A DNA stretch of 64,000 nucleotides from Lysobacter sp. Root76 (GTDB lineage: Bacteria; Pseudomonadota; Gammaproteobacteria; Xanthomonadales; Xanthomonadaceae), in contig NZ_LMIK01000009.1 of NCBI RefSeq assembly GCF_001428685.1, positions 3,794 to 67,793 on the forward strand, in the 5' to 3' direction. Positions within the stretch are counted from its first letter, which is position 1. Every line of letters begins with the position of its first letter. Positions 27,398-36,606 of the stretch are shown piece by piece. A program made the position numbers and the translations under genes. The notes beneath the pieces were generated by a model. The model ran no database searches, was not told the origin of the DNA, and saw only the letters and a program-made list of their open reading frames with translations.

Positions 27398-28573
27398 ATG
27401 AGCGATGTCGTCATCGTCGGTGCCAAGCGCACCGCCATCGGTTCCTTCCTCGGCCAATTCACCGGCGTCCCCACCCCGACCCTGGGCACGGCCGCGATCG
27501 CCGCCGCGCTCGATCATGCCGGCCTCCAGGCCGACCAGGTCGACGAAGTCATCATGGGCTGCGTGCTGCCCGCCGGCCTCGGCCAGGCGCCGGCGCGCCA
27601 GGCCGCGCTGGGCGCGGGGCTGCCGACCTCGGCCGGCTGCACCACCATCAACAAGGTGTGCGGCTCGGGCATGAAGGCGATCATGCTGGGCCACGACCTG
27701 ATCAAGGCCGGCTCGGCCAAGGTCGTGGTCGCCGGCGGCATGGAGTCGATGACCAATGCCCCGCACCTGCTCAACAATTCGCGCACCGGCATCCGCTACG
27801 GCAGCGCCGAGATGCTCGACCACATGGCCTGGGACGGCCTGACCAATCCCTACGACGGCAAGGCCATGGGCGTGTTCGGCGACGCCACCTGCGCCCAGTA
27901 CGGCTACGACCGCGCCGCGATCGATGCCTACTCCGAGGAGAGCGTCAAGCGCGCCCAGGCCGCGATCGCCAACGGTGCGTTCAAGGACGAGATCGTCGCG
28001 GTCACGGTCAAGGGCCGTAAGGGCGATGTCGTGGTGGACAGCGACGAAGAGCCCGGCAAGATCGACGTCAGCAAGATCCCGGGCCTGCGCCCGGCGTTCG
28101 GTAAGGACGGCGTGCTCACCGCCGCCGCGTCCTCGAAGATTTCCGACGGCGCCGCCGCCGCGGTACTGATGTCGGCCGACGACGCCGCCGCCCGCGGGCT
28201 CAAGCCGCTGGCCCGGATCGTCGCCCATGCCGGCCACGCCCAGGCCCCGGAGTGGTTCACCACCGCGCCGGTGAAAGCGATTTCAAACGTGCTCGAAAAG
28301 GCCGGCTGGACGGTCGCCGACGTCGATCTTTTCGAGATCAACGAGGCGTTTTCGGTGGTCGCCATGGCGCCGATGAAGGACCTGGGCATCCCCCACGAGA
28401 AGCTCAACGTCAACGGCGGCGCGGTCGCCCTGGGCCACCCGATCGGCGCCAGCGGGGCGCGTCTGGTGGTCACCCTGCTGAACGCCTTGCGCGCCCGTGG
28501 CGGCAAGCGCGGGGTCGCCTCGCTGTGCATCGGCGGCGGCGAAGCCACCGCGATCGCGGTCGAGATCCTGTGA
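27398..28573 (+). CDS. Acetyl-CoA C-acetyltransferase (thiolase)
   Basis: 391 residues, normal thiolase length. The nucleophilic Cys is C88 in INKVCGSGMKA, the general base H347 is in ALGHPIGASG, and the second Cys is C377 in LCIGGGEA; INEAF is also present. It is biosynthetic/degradative thiolase II type and joins or splits acetoacetyl-CoA. In this setting it can process acetoacetyl-CoA derived from leucine breakdown, or supply acetoacetyl-CoA. It stands between liuA and liuB but is separated from both by spacers. It is cytoplasmic. The start MSDVVIVGAKRTAIG is the standard N-terminus. Confidence 0.95.
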   Translation: MSDVVIVGAKRTAIGSFLGQFTGVPTPTLGTAAIAAALDHAGLQADQVDEVIMGCVLPAGLGQAPARQAALGAGLPTSAGCTTINKVCGSGMKAIMLGHDLIKAGSAKVVVAGGMESMTNAPHLLNNSRTGIRYGSAEMLDHMAWDGLTNPYDGKAMGVFGDATCAQYGYDRAAIDAYSEESVKRAQAAIANGAFKDEIVAVTVKGRKGDVVVDSDEEPGKIDVSKIPGLRPAFGKDGVLTAAASSKISDGAAAAVLMSADDAAARGLKPLARIVAHAGHAQAPEWFTTAPVKAISNVLEKAGWTVADVDLFEINEAFSVVAMAPMKDLGIPHEKLNVNGGAVALGHPIGASGARLVVTLLNALRARGGKRGVASLCIGGGEATAIAVEIL

Positions 28574-28614
28574 AAGGTTAAAAACGCGTTGTGCAAAAAA
28601 AACCGGCCAGCCGC

Positions 28615-28642
28615 TTGACACGCGTCACTGGCTTGTCATCAT
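28615..28642 (+). promoter_or_regulatory. Predicted sigma-70-type promoter for the first Ala-rich lipoprotein
   Basis: A perfect TTGACA (28615-28620) is followed after 16 bp by CATCAT (28637-28642), a 4/6 match to the -10 consensus, about 55 bp before the ATG at 28696. The -35 is strong and the -10 is only fair. Confidence 0.5.
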
Positions 28643-28695
28643 GTTATCGGCGCGCAACTGCGCGTTGCCTAACTAATCGACGAGGAAACCGAATC

Positions 28696-29064
28696 ATGAC
28701 TTTCAACAAGGCGCTGCTCGCCCTGGCTCTGGGCCTGGCCCTGGCCGCTTGCTCGAACCAGAAGCAGGCTGACGACGCTGCGGCTGATGCCGCCGCTGCT
28801 TCGACCGAAGCCCAGGCCACCGCTGACGCCGCCGCTGCTACCGGCGACGCCGCTGCTACCGACGCTGCTCAGGCTGCTGCCGACACGGCCGCTACCGCTG
28901 CTGACGCCGCTGCCACCTCGGCCGACGCCGCTGCCGCTGCCGCTACCCCGGCCGCTGCCGACGCCGCTGCCGACGCTGCTGGCAAGGCTGCTGACGCTGC
29001 CGCCGACGCCGCTTCGGCCGCCACCCAGGCGACCGATGCTGCCAAGGAAGAGCCGAAGAAGTAA
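28696..29064 (+). CDS. Ala-rich small lipoprotein 1
   Basis: 122 residues. Signal peptide MTFNKALLALALGLALAAC with lipobox LAAC (C19). The mature part is almost entirely Ala with regularly spaced Asp, Thr and Gln (for example AADAAATSADAAAAA) and ends in a charged TDAAKEEPKK. It should form one long amphipathic or coiled helix standing on the outer membrane, in general shape like Lpp, although no Lpp homology can be claimed. The ATG at 28696 has GAGGAAA 9 nt upstream. A paralogue follows after a terminator. Nothing in the sequence names a partner; an envelope spacer or peptidoglycan-linked role is inference. Confidence 0.8.
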   Translation: MTFNKALLALALGLALAACSNQKQADDAAADAAAASTEAQATADAAAATGDAAATDAAQAAADTAATAADAAATSADAAAAAATPAAADAAADAAGKAADAAADAASAATQATDAAKEEPKK

Positions 29065-29093
29065 TACCCTTTACGGGTATGCAAGACTGGAAG

Positions 29094-29118
29094 AGCCGCC
29101 GGTTTACCGGCGGCTTTT
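29094..29118 (+). terminator. Rho-independent terminator
   Basis: AGCCGCCGG-TTTA-CCGGCGGCT, a 9-bp perfect stem followed by TTTT, 30 bp after the first Ala-rich lipoprotein gene. Confidence 0.8.
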
Positions 29119-29246
29119 CCGTAGTTGATGTAGTGGTCAGTGAACGATAGAACCGGCATCGCCCGGGTCGCTGCGCGCACTGGCGTTGCCTGATGTACGT
29201 CCGCTCCAACCAGATAACTCTTCAGACAACTCCTCCGGAGACAACC

Positions 29247-29642
29247 ATGAACACCAAGCTCCCCGTCCTCCTCGCCGCCGCCGTCCTGGCTCTGTCGGCT
29301 TGCACCAACAACACCGACACCGCGAAGGACGAGGCCGCTCAGGCCGCGACCGCCGCCGAGCAGGCTGGCGACGCCGCCGCTCAGGCCGCTGACGCCGCCG
29401 GCACCGCCGTCGCCGAAGGCGCCGACGCCGCCGCTGCCGCCACCGGCGAAGCCGCTGCCGAAGCCGGCGCCGCTGCCTCGAAGGCCGCCGACGCGACCGC
29501 CGCCGCCGCCAACGACGCCACTGCCGGCGCCGCTGCCGCGACCGCCGACGCCGCCCAGGCGACCGCCGACGCCGCTCAGAAGGTCGCCGACAAGGCCGAC
29601 GCTGCTGCGACCGAAGCCAAGAAGGAAGAAGCGAAGAAGTAA
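29247..29642 (+). CDS. Ala-rich small lipoprotein 2
   Basis: 131 residues, a tandem paralogue of the preceding gene. Signal MNTKLPVLLAAAVLALSAC with lipobox LSAC (C19), then an Ala-dominated helix with Asp, Glu, Thr and Lys at intervals (AQKVADKADAAATEAK) and a KKEEAKK end. The signal peptide and start region differ from copy 1, while the helix composition and charged tail are shared. CGGAG lies 6 nt before the ATG at 29247. It has its own terminator at 29669-29696 and is separated from copy 1 by another, so the two are probably transcribed independently and could respond to different conditions. Outer-membrane location expected. Confidence 0.8.
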   Translation: MNTKLPVLLAAAVLALSACTNNTDTAKDEAAQAATAAEQAGDAAAQAADAAGTAVAEGADAAAAATGEAAAEAGAAASKAADATAAAANDATAGAAAATADAAQATADAAQKVADKADAAATEAKKEEAKK

Positions 29643-29668
29643 TTCGCTTCGTACCTGGAAACACGGAG

Positions 29669-29696
29669 AGGCCCGCGCAAGCGGGCCTTTCTTTTT
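29669..29696 (+). terminator. Rho-independent terminator
   Basis: AGGCCCGC-GCAA-GCGGGCCT, an 8-bp perfect stem followed by TTCTTTTT, 27 bp after the second Ala-rich lipoprotein gene. Confidence 0.9.
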
Positions 29697-29818
29697 GCGC
29701 CCTGCGTGCGCCGCGCATGGGCCCACGCCCGGCGCCCGCCGGCGAGTGTGCGAAAGCGTGATTGGCCCGCGCCGACGCTTTGTGGTTTGATGCCGCGTCT
29801 TTCGAACAGCCCGCATCG

Positions 29819-31429
29819 ATGCCCGCGATCACCTCCCAGCTCGACCCGCGCTCGCAGGATTTCCGCGACAACGCCGCCTATCACCAGGCCTTGGTCGAGG
29901 AGCTCGACGCCCGTCTCGCCCGCGCCGCCCACGGCGGCGGCGACAAGGCCCGAGACAAGCACACCGAGCGCGGCAAGCTGCTGGCGCGCGACCGCATCGC
30001 CGCGCTGCTGGACCCGGGCTCGCCGTTCCTGGAGATCGCCCCGCTCGCCGCCGAAGGCATGTACGACGGCGCCGCGCCGGCCGCGGGCATGGTCGCCGGC
30101 ATCGGCCGGGTCCAGGACCAGGAAGTGGTGATCGTCGCCAACGACGCCACGGTCAAGGGCGGCACCTACTTCCCGATGACGGTGAAGAAGCACCTGCGCG
30201 CGCAGGAAGTCGCGCGCGAGAACCGCCTGCCCTGCATCTACCTGGTCGACTCCGGCGGCGCCTTCCTGCCGCTGCAAGACGAGGTCTTCCCCGACCGCGA
30301 ACACTTCGGCCGCATCTTCTACAACCAGGCCCGGCTGAGCGCGGAAAACATTCCGCAGATCGCCGTGGTCATGGGCAGTTGCACCGCCGGCGGCGCCTAC
30401 GTGCCGGCGATGTGCGACGAATCGATCATCGTGAAAGAACAAGGCACGATCTTCCTCGGCGGCCCGCCGCTGGTGAAGGCCGCGACCGGCGAAGTCGTGG
30501 ACGCCGAAGCCCTGGGCGGCGCCGAAGTCCACACCACCGTGTCCGGCGTAGCCGACCACTTCGCCGAAGACGACCGCCACGCGCTGCAGATCGCGCGCGA
30601 GATCGTCGGCAACCTCAACCGCCGCAAGGTCCTGCCGGTCGCCGTGCAGCCCGCGCGCGAGCCGCTGTACCCGGCCGATGAGCTGTACGGCATCGTGCCC
30701 AAGGACACCCGCCGCCCGTTCGACATCCGCGAGGTGATCGCGCGCATCGTCGACGGCAGCGACCTGCAGGAGTTCAAGGCGCGCTACGCCAAGACCCTGG
30801 TGACCGGCTTCGCCCATGTACACGGCTACCCCGTCGGCATCGTCGCCAACAACGGCATCCTGTTCGCCGAGAGCGCGCTCAAGGGCGCGCACTTCATCGA
30901 GCTGTGCAACCAGCGCGGCATCCCGCTGGTGTTCCTGCAGAACATCACCGGCTTCATGGTCGGCAAGAAGTACGAGAACGCCGGCATCGCCAAGGACGGG
31001 GCCAAGATGGTCACCGCCGTGGCCTGCTCGCACGTGCCCAAGTTCACCGTGGTGATCGGCGGCAGCTTCGGCGCGGGCAATTACGCCATGTGCGGCCGCG
31101 CTTACGGCGCGCGCTTCCTGTGGATGTGGCCGAACGCGCGCATCAGCGTGATGGGCGGCGAACAGGCCGCTTCGGTGCTGGCCACCGTGCGCCGCGACGG
31201 CATCGAGGCCGCCGGCAAGGTGTGGACGCCGGAAGAGGAAGAGAGCTTCAAGGCGCCGATCCGCGAGCAGTACGAATCGCAGGGCAATCCCTACTACGCC
31301 AGCGCGCGACTGTGGGACGACGGCATCATCGACCCGGCCGACACCCGCCGCGTGCTCGGCCTGGGCCTGTCGGCCAGCCTCAATGCGCCGATCGAGGACC
31401 GCACCCGCTTCGGCGTATTCCGGATGTAG
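29819..31429 (+). CDS. liuB: 3-methylcrotonyl-CoA carboxylase, carboxyltransferase (beta) subunit
   Basis: 536 residues. Both halves of the carboxyltransferase crotonase fold are present: [36 protein letters not shown] and [18 protein letters not shown] in the N-half, and [20 protein letters not shown] and [20 protein letters not shown] in the C-half. These are close to methylcrotonyl-CoA and geranyl-CoA carboxylase beta subunits. It carboxylates 3-methylcrotonyl-CoA to 3-methylglutaconyl-CoA together with the biotin subunit LiuD, encoded 11 kb downstream. Because liuA, C, D and E are all nearby, leucine catabolism is the likely role. The ATG at 29819 is preferred over a TTG at 29762. The ribosome binding site is weak. 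Confidence 0.95.
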   Translation: MPAITSQLDPRSQDFRDNAAYHQALVEELDARLARAAHGGGDKARDKHTERGKLLARDRIAALLDPGSPFLEIAPLAAEGMYDGAAPAAGMVAGIGRVQDQEVVIVANDATVKGGTYFPMTVKKHLRAQEVARENRLPCIYLVDSGGAFLPLQDEVFPDREHFGRIFYNQARLSAENIPQIAVVMGSCTAGGAYVPAMCDESIIVKEQGTIFLGGPPLVKAATGEVVDAEALGGAEVHTTVSGVADHFAEDDRHALQIAREIVGNLNRRKVLPVAVQPAREPLYPADELYGIVPKDTRRPFDIREVIARIVDGSDLQEFKARYAKTLVTGFAHVHGYPVGIVANNGILFAESALKGAHFIELCNQRGIPLVFLQNITGFMVGKKYENAGIAKDGAKMVTAVACSHVPKFTVVIGGSFGAGNYAMCGRAYGARFLWMWPNARISVMGGEQAASVLATVRRDGIEAAGKVWTPEEEESFKAPIREQYESQGNPYYASARLWDDGIIDPADTRRVLGLGLSASLNAPIEDRTRFGVFRM

Positions 31430-31768
31430 TCCGTGGGGCCCGGGAACGGAGCCAAGCGCCGCTTTGCCGCGGTGGCCCACCCCGCGCCCGATCTCAGGTT
31501 CCGCTTCCCCGCCCACGGCCAGGCCTCGCCGCCCGCCCCCAGCCAGCCGGCGAGCCAGGGCTGGATCACCCGCCTACGGCTTGGGATCGGCTGCTGTTAC
31601 AGCCGGCGACGCCCATGACCGCGCCCGCGCAACGTGCCGGGCGAGCCCGCGGCACGGTATCTTCTCGATCTACGCGCAGGACGCGCGACGCCCAGACCGC
31701 CACCGATCGGCGGACGCGACGCTCACGACCTGCATGACCCCGACCACGCAGCCTCATACCTCGCACCC

Positions 31769-33460
31769 ATGATCGTCGGCATCGACCTCGGCACCACCCA
31801 CTCCCTAATCGGCAGTTACGGCCCGGACGGCCCCCGCCTGATCCCGAACGCGCTGGGCGAGCTGCTGACGCCCTCGGTGGTCAGCGTCGACGACGCCGGC
31901 GCGATCATCGTCGGCCGCGCCGCCCAGGAGCGCATGGTCTCGCACCCGCAGCGCAGCGTCGGCGCGTTCAAGCGCTGGATGGGCACCGACCGCCGCACCA
32001 GCCTGGGCAAGCACGCGTTCCGGCCCGAGGAACTGTCGGCGCTGATCCTCAAGTCGCTGCTCGCCGACGCCGAGGCCCAGTTGGGCGGCAAGGTCGAAGA
32101 GGCGGTGATCAGCGTGCCGGCCTATTTTTCCGACAGCCAGCGCAAGGCCACGCGCATCGCCGGCGAGCTGGCCGGGATCCGGGTCGAGCGCCTGATCAAC
32201 GAACCCACCGCGGCTGCCCTGGCTTACGGTCTGCAGCAGCGCAGCGAGGGCCGCTACCTGGTGTTCGACCTCGGCGGCGGCACCTTCGATGTCTCGATCC
32301 TGGAAATGTACGACGGGATCATGGAAGTCCACGCCAGCGCCGGCGACAACTTCCTCGGCGGCGAAGACTTCTCGCGCTGCATGCGCGACGCCTTCCTGCG
32401 CGACAACGACCTCGGCCTGGAGCGGCTGTCGCTGGCCGAACTGGCGCAGCTGGAACGGCGCCTGGAACTGGCCAAGCGCGAGCTCGCGCACGGCCACGAA
32501 GCCGAGGTCGAGATCGTCCTGCAAGGCCAGCCGCGGCGCTGGCGCATGGACGAGCACACGTTCGCGCAGCTGTGCGACCCGCTGGTGCAGCGCCTGCGCG
32601 CGCCGCTGGAACGCGCCATGCGCGACGCCAAGCTGCGCCCGGACCAGCTCGACGAGATCGTGCTGGTCGGCGGCGCCTCGCGCATGCCGCTGGCCGCGCG
32701 CCTGGTCTCGCGCATGTTCGGGCGCCTGCCGCTGCGCCACGTCAACCCGGACGAAGCGATCGGGCTGGGCGCCTGCGTCGCCGCCGGCATGAAGGCGCGC
32801 GACGAATCGCTGGAGGAGATCATCCTCACCGACGTCTGCCCGCACACCCTGGGCGTCAACACCGCCGAGGAGACCGGCAACGGCCAGCACGCCAGCGGCA
32901 TCTTCTCGCCGATCATCCACCGCAACAGCACCGTGCCGGTGAGCCGGGTCGAGCGCTACTACCCGCTGCGCGACGGCCAGCGCCAGGTCGAGTTCGAGAT
33001 CTACCAGGGCGAGAGCCCGCGGGTGGAGAACAACGTGCGTCTGGGCAGCGTCTCGGTCGACCTGCCGCCCATGCGCCGCAACGAGAACCCGGTCGATATC
33101 CGCTTCACCTACGACATCAACGGCCTGCTCCAGGTCGAGGCCACGGCGCTGTCGACCGGCCTGACCCGCGAGGTGGTGCTGGAAAAAAACCCCGGCGTGC
33201 TCGGCGCCGACGAGATCCGCGCGCGCCTGGCGGTGCTGGCCGCGCTCAAGGTGCATCCGCGCGACCAGCAGGAAAACATCGCCCTGATCGCGCGCGGCGA
33301 ACGCCTGTACGAAGAACTGCTGTGGGCGCGCGATCAACTGCAATCGGCCTTGCTGCAGTTCCGCAGCGTGCTCGACGGCCAGGACGTGCGGGTGATCTCC
33401 GAGCATCGCGGCGAGTTCAGCCAGTTCCTGGACCAGATCGAGGGCCAGGGCCACGCATGA
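31769..33460 (+). CDS. hscC: Hsp70-class chaperone HscC
   Basis: 563 residues, the short Hsp70 length typical of HscC (DnaK is about 640). The ATPase domain has MIVGIDLGTTHSLIG, NEPTAAALAYGLQQ, VFDLGGGTFDVSILEM and EIVLVGGASRMPLAARLV. The substrate-binding part begins near residue 380 (LTDVCPHTLGVNT, VERYYPLRDGQRQVEFEIYQ), and the C-terminal lid is short. The ATG at 31769 starts exactly at the Hsp70 N-terminus; upstream codons to 31634 are not family-like. Its stop overlaps the next start (ATGA), and two J-domain-like genes follow, the same arrangement as E. coli hscC with djlB and djlC. It is cytoplasmic. HscC is thought to have specialised clients. Confidence 0.92.
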   Translation: MIVGIDLGTTHSLIGSYGPDGPRLIPNALGELLTPSVVSVDDAGAIIVGRAAQERMVSHPQRSVGAFKRWMGTDRRTSLGKHAFRPEELSALILKSLLADAEAQLGGKVEEAVISVPAYFSDSQRKATRIAGELAGIRVERLINEPTAAALAYGLQQRSEGRYLVFDLGGGTFDVSILEMYDGIMEVHASAGDNFLGGEDFSRCMRDAFLRDNDLGLERLSLAELAQLERRLELAKRELAHGHEAEVEIVLQGQPRRWRMDEHTFAQLCDPLVQRLRAPLERAMRDAKLRPDQLDEIVLVGGASRMPLAARLVSRMFGRLPLRHVNPDEAIGLGACVAAGMKARDESLEEIILTDVCPHTLGVNTAEETGNGQHASGIFSPIIHRNSTVPVSRVERYYPLRDGQRQVEFEIYQGESPRVENNVRLGSVSVDLPPMRRNENPVDIRFTYDINGLLQVEATALSTGLTREVVLEKNPGVLGADEIRARLAVLAALKVHPRDQQENIALIARGERLYEELLWARDQLQSALLQFRSVLDGQDVRVISEHRGEFSQFLDQIEGQGHA

Positions 33461-34197
33461 ATCCGTTTGCGGAGCTCGGACTGGAGCAGGACGCCGACGA
33501 GCGCGAGGTCAAGCGCGCCTACGCGGCCGCGCTGCGCCAGGCGCGCCCCGATCAGGATCCCGAGCGGTTTCAGCGCGTAAACGAAGCCTACCGGGCCTGC
33601 CTGGACTGGCTGGCCTGGCGGCGCCACTACGACGCTCAGGACGACGACAGCGACGAGAACCACGAGGCGGAGACGAGCGAAGCCGCGGACCCGGCGCCCT
33701 CGCCCGCCGCCATCGCAGCCGATGCCGATGCCGATGAGCACGATCCGTACGCCGAACAAGACGAACACTCGGCGTTCCCGGATCCGAAGCAGTTCGTCGC
33801 CGAGCTGTTCGAAGTCTCCAGCCTGGGCAGCGCCCAGGACATCCACGACTGGCTGCAGTCGCACCCTGCCTTCTACGCGATCGGCGCACGCGAAATGTAT
33901 GCGCCCAGCGTGATCGCGCAGCTGCAGGACGAACCCAACCTGCCGCCGCGCCACCTCGCCGCCTTGCTGCATTTCTTCGGCCTGGACGAGGTCGGCGAAC
34001 CGCGCGCCTGGCTGGAACCCAAGATCGAGGCCCTGCAGCGGCGCGCCCTGGTCACGCCGGAGGACAGCGCCGCCATACGCCTGCTGTTCGGCCGGCGCGA
34101 CGGCGAGCCGCACCGTCGCGAAGGCTTGCCGCCGGGCATGATCTGGGTGCTGGTGATGACCGCGATCGCGGTCGCTCGCTGCATGCACACGACCTGA
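33457..34197 (+). CDS. J-domain-like protein 1, HscC partner candidate
   Basis: 246 residues. Residues 1-60 read as a J domain (MNPFAELGLEQDADEREVKR, AYAAALRQARPDQDPERFQR, VNEAYRAC), but the HPD motif is RPD. A long acidic linker (about 65-105) is followed by an uncharacterised helical domain and one hydrophobic C-terminal helix (GMIWVLVMTAIAVARCM) that could anchor it in the membrane. The gene overlaps hscC by ATGA, so both are made together. J proteins deliver clients and stimulate the Hsp70 ATPase. The missing His, which is normally essential, makes classical stimulation doubtful, although the specialised Hsp70 may tolerate it. Confidence 0.8.
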   Translation: MNPFAELGLEQDADEREVKRAYAAALRQARPDQDPERFQRVNEAYRACLDWLAWRRHYDAQDDDSDENHEAETSEAADPAPSPAAIAADADADEHDPYAEQDEHSAFPDPKQFVAELFEVSSLGSAQDIHDWLQSHPAFYAIGAREMYAPSVIAQLQDEPNLPPRHLAALLHFFGLDEVGEPRAWLEPKIEALQRRALVTPEDSAAIRLLFGRRDGEPHRREGLPPGMIWVLVMTAIAVARCMHTT

Positions 34198-34205
34198 CAC
34201 GCGCG

Positions 34206-35729
34206 ATGCACGACCCCTTCGCCCTGCTCGGCCTGCCGCGCGACGCCGACGAGCGCGCGATCAAGCGCGCCTATGCGCAGCGCCTGCGCACGACCCGGCC
34301 CGACGACGACCCGGCCGGATTCCAGCGCCTCAACGAGATCTACCAGCGTTGCCTGGCGCTGGCGGCGAACCCTCAGGCCTGGCGGCACGACGAGGACGAC
34401 CACGAAGAAGACGACGAAGCGGCCGATGCCGGCGCAGGCGAACTCGCCGTGCTCGCCAGCGCGCGCAGCGACGCCGTCGCCGAGGCGAGCGCGGATGCCA
34501 TCGCCGTTGCCGTCGCCACCGACGCCGCTTTCGCCGCCGGCGACGAAACACCCGAGTCCGCGTACTGGAACTTCGATATCGGCGCCTTCATCGACGACCT
34601 GCTCGATCACGCCCAGCGCGACACGCCGCAGACGCTGGAACGCTGGCTGCGCGGCCTGGTACCGCTGTACTCGCTGCAGCTCAAGCAGGCCTTGCGTACG
34701 CCCGTCGCGCGCGCGCTGATCGAATCCATGCCGCCGCCCCCGCCGCCGCAACTGCGCGTGGCGATGCGGTTCTTCGACCTCGATGGCGTGTCGGCGGACG
34801 GCGATTCGCTGCAGTACGACCTGCAGCAAATCCTGGCCAAGGTCGACGAGGTGGTGGAGCTGGAGCGCGAGATCGCGGAGCTGCGCTCACCGCGGACCAA
34901 GCCGATCGATTTCCTGCTGATGCGCGAGCTGCTGGGGCCGCGACACTGGTTGCGGCGGCTGTTCGTGCTGCTGATCCCGCTGCTGCCTTCGCGCTTGAAC
35001 GAGCTGCGGCTGGCGCTGGAAGGCGATTATCCCAACGCCATCCAAGCGCGGCTGGATCCCGAAAGCGTCGCATTCTGGCAGCGCGCCACCGACCGCAACG
35101 GTTTCGACTGGCGCCGGCTGCTGATCGCGCCGCTGCGCATACCGCTGTACTACGCAGCGACGATGGCCTTCCTCGCCGCGCTGACTATGAGCGCCGCGCC
35201 GTTCGAGAAGCTGGGCTATCACAGCCTGTTGCTGGCCGTCGCTGTGCTGGGCTGGACGCTGTCGAGCACCGCCATACCGCGGATCGCGCGCTATTTCGAA
35301 CGCAAACACGGCTGGGATCCGGCGCTGCTGCACAGCGCGGTGCTGATTGCCTGCGGTCTCGCGGCGAGCCCGTGGTGGCCGGTCGCCGCGATCGCGCTGT
35401 TCGTCGTGGTCGGGCTGGCCTGGACCGCGCCGCGTCCCATGCTGAAGCAAGGGCTGCCTGCGGTCCTTGCGATGGCCACCGGCGCGATCGCCGTATTCGT
35501 GAACGGGCTGGCCTTGCACAACGGCGAATCGGCGAGCACACCGGTCCTGATCGCCACCGGGCTCTACGCCGGCGCGGTACCGATCCTGCACGACGTGTTC
35601 CACGCATGGCGCAAGCGCATCAGCCTGTACGAAGCGCGCCGCCGGCTGGGCGGATTCTGGTGGCTGGTCGCCGCACACGTGCTGGCGTCGACGACGTTTC
35701 CGGCCTGGATTCCGCTGCTGCGCGACTGA
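34206..35729 (+). CDS. J-domain-like membrane protein 2, HscC partner candidate
   Basis: 507 residues. Residues 1-58 form a J-like domain (MHDPFALLGLPRDADERAIK, RLRTTRPDDDPAGFQRLNEI), again with RPD in place of HPD. After an acidic, Ala-rich linker comes a helical cytoplasmic part (YWNFDIGAFIDDLLDHAQRD) like that of protein 1. The C-terminal half has about six or seven membrane helices (IPLYYAATMAFLAALTMSA, SLLLAVAVLGWTLSS, VAAIALFVVVGLAW, GAIAVFVNGLAL). It would tether HscC to the inner membrane. It starts 8 bp after protein 1 and completes a three-gene operon. The N-terminal similarity of the two J proteins suggests duplication. Confidence 0.82.
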   Translation: MHDPFALLGLPRDADERAIKRAYAQRLRTTRPDDDPAGFQRLNEIYQRCLALAANPQAWRHDEDDHEEDDEAADAGAGELAVLASARSDAVAEASADAIAVAVATDAAFAAGDETPESAYWNFDIGAFIDDLLDHAQRDTPQTLERWLRGLVPLYSLQLKQALRTPVARALIESMPPPPPPQLRVAMRFFDLDGVSADGDSLQYDLQQILAKVDEVVELEREIAELRSPRTKPIDFLLMRELLGPRHWLRRLFVLLIPLLPSRLNELRLALEGDYPNAIQARLDPESVAFWQRATDRNGFDWRRLLIAPLRIPLYYAATMAFLAALTMSAAPFEKLGYHSLLLAVAVLGWTLSSTAIPRIARYFERKHGWDPALLHSAVLIACGLAASPWWPVAAIALFVVVGLAWTAPRPMLKQGLPAVLAMATGAIAVFVNGLALHNGESASTPVLIATGLYAGAVPILHDVFHAWRKRISLYEARRRLGGFWWLVAAHVLASTTFPAWIPLLRD

Positions 35730-36030
35730 ATGCGCGAACTCGACACAGGATCGAGACGGCCCTAGCCCTGTTCATCGTCCTGAAAAATATCTGAACCATT
35801 CTGCGCTCGCGCAGGATGCAACTGCACGGTAACAAACCGCGCAAATCCGCGTTGTTGTTGGCGACGCGCAGACCGCACCGAAACTGAATCGGCGATGCAG
35901 ATTTTCGCTGCACGAATTGGTGAGCCGCATCACACCGATCGCGTGGTATCAGCGTGTTAGCCTCCAAAGCTCACGCACGCTGTCACCCGTTCTTCACCCG
36001 AACGTTCCCCCGAACAGAGGAAGCCGCGCT
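35730..36030. other. Spacer between the hscC operon and the bactofilin gene
   Basis: 301 bp with no gene and no REP-like unit. It is less GC-rich than its surroundings (for example around 35780-35850), as expected of a promoter region for the bactofilin operon. No clear terminator or -35/-10 pair was recognised. Confidence 0.4.
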
Positions 36031-36606
36031 ATGGCCATTTTCAATCAGCCCAACTCGCCCAAGCGCGAGACGGTACCGCCGCCGCAACCCGAGACCGCCC
36101 TCAAGCGCGAACCCGACACGGCCAACGAAATCAGCTTCGGTCAGGCCGCTGCGCCCGCACCCGCGCCGTTCGCCAGCACCGCGCCGGCACCGTCGTACGC
36201 GGCCAAGCCGGTCGAGCGCGAAGGCGGCAAGGAATCGCTGATCGCTTCGGATCTGTCGATCGAAGGCAAGATCCAGGGCTCCGGCCATATCCGCATCGCC
36301 GGCCGCTTCAAGGGCGATGTGCAGGTCGACGGCGATCTCACCATTGAAGTCGGCGCCAAGTTGAACGGCGGCGTGAAAGCACGCAAGGTCGTGATCGCGG
36401 GCGAGCTCGAAGGCAACATCGATGCGGCGCAGCGCGTCGAACTGCTCGAAGGCGGCGCCATGCTCGGCGACGTCAAGGCCGGCGTGGTCACCGTCGCCCC
36501 GGGTTCGCGCATGCGCGGCCAAGTCGAGTTCGGCTTCGAGGACAAGGACGGCAAAGGCGGCGACAAGGTAGGCAACGGCAAGTCGGAGAACGGCGCCAGC
36601 GCATGA
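36031..36606 (+). CDS. Bactofilin family cytoskeletal protein
   Basis: 191 residues. The Pro/Ala-rich N-terminus (about 1-70) is disordered. The bactofilin domain (about 75-165) shows the beta-helix rungs with regular Gly and hydrophobic spacing: SLIASDLSIEGKIQGSGHIR, IAGRFKGDVQVDGDLTIE, ARKVVIAGELEGNIDAAQRV and MLGDVKAGVVTVAPGSRMRG. The charged C-terminus is Gly/Lys-rich. Bactofilins polymerise without nucleotide into filaments at the membrane and scaffold cell-shape or wall enzymes. GAGGAA lies about 9 nt before the ATG at 36031. The stop overlaps the next start (ATGA), so the zinc-ribbon protein is co-translated. Confidence 0.93.
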   Translation: MAIFNQPNSPKRETVPPPQPETALKREPDTANEISFGQAAAPAPAPFASTAPAPSYAAKPVEREGGKESLIASDLSIEGKIQGSGHIRIAGRFKGDVQVDGDLTIEVGAKLNGGVKARKVVIAGELEGNIDAAQRVELLEGGAMLGDVKAGVVTVAPGSRMRGQVEFGFEDKDGKGGDKVGNGKSENGASA

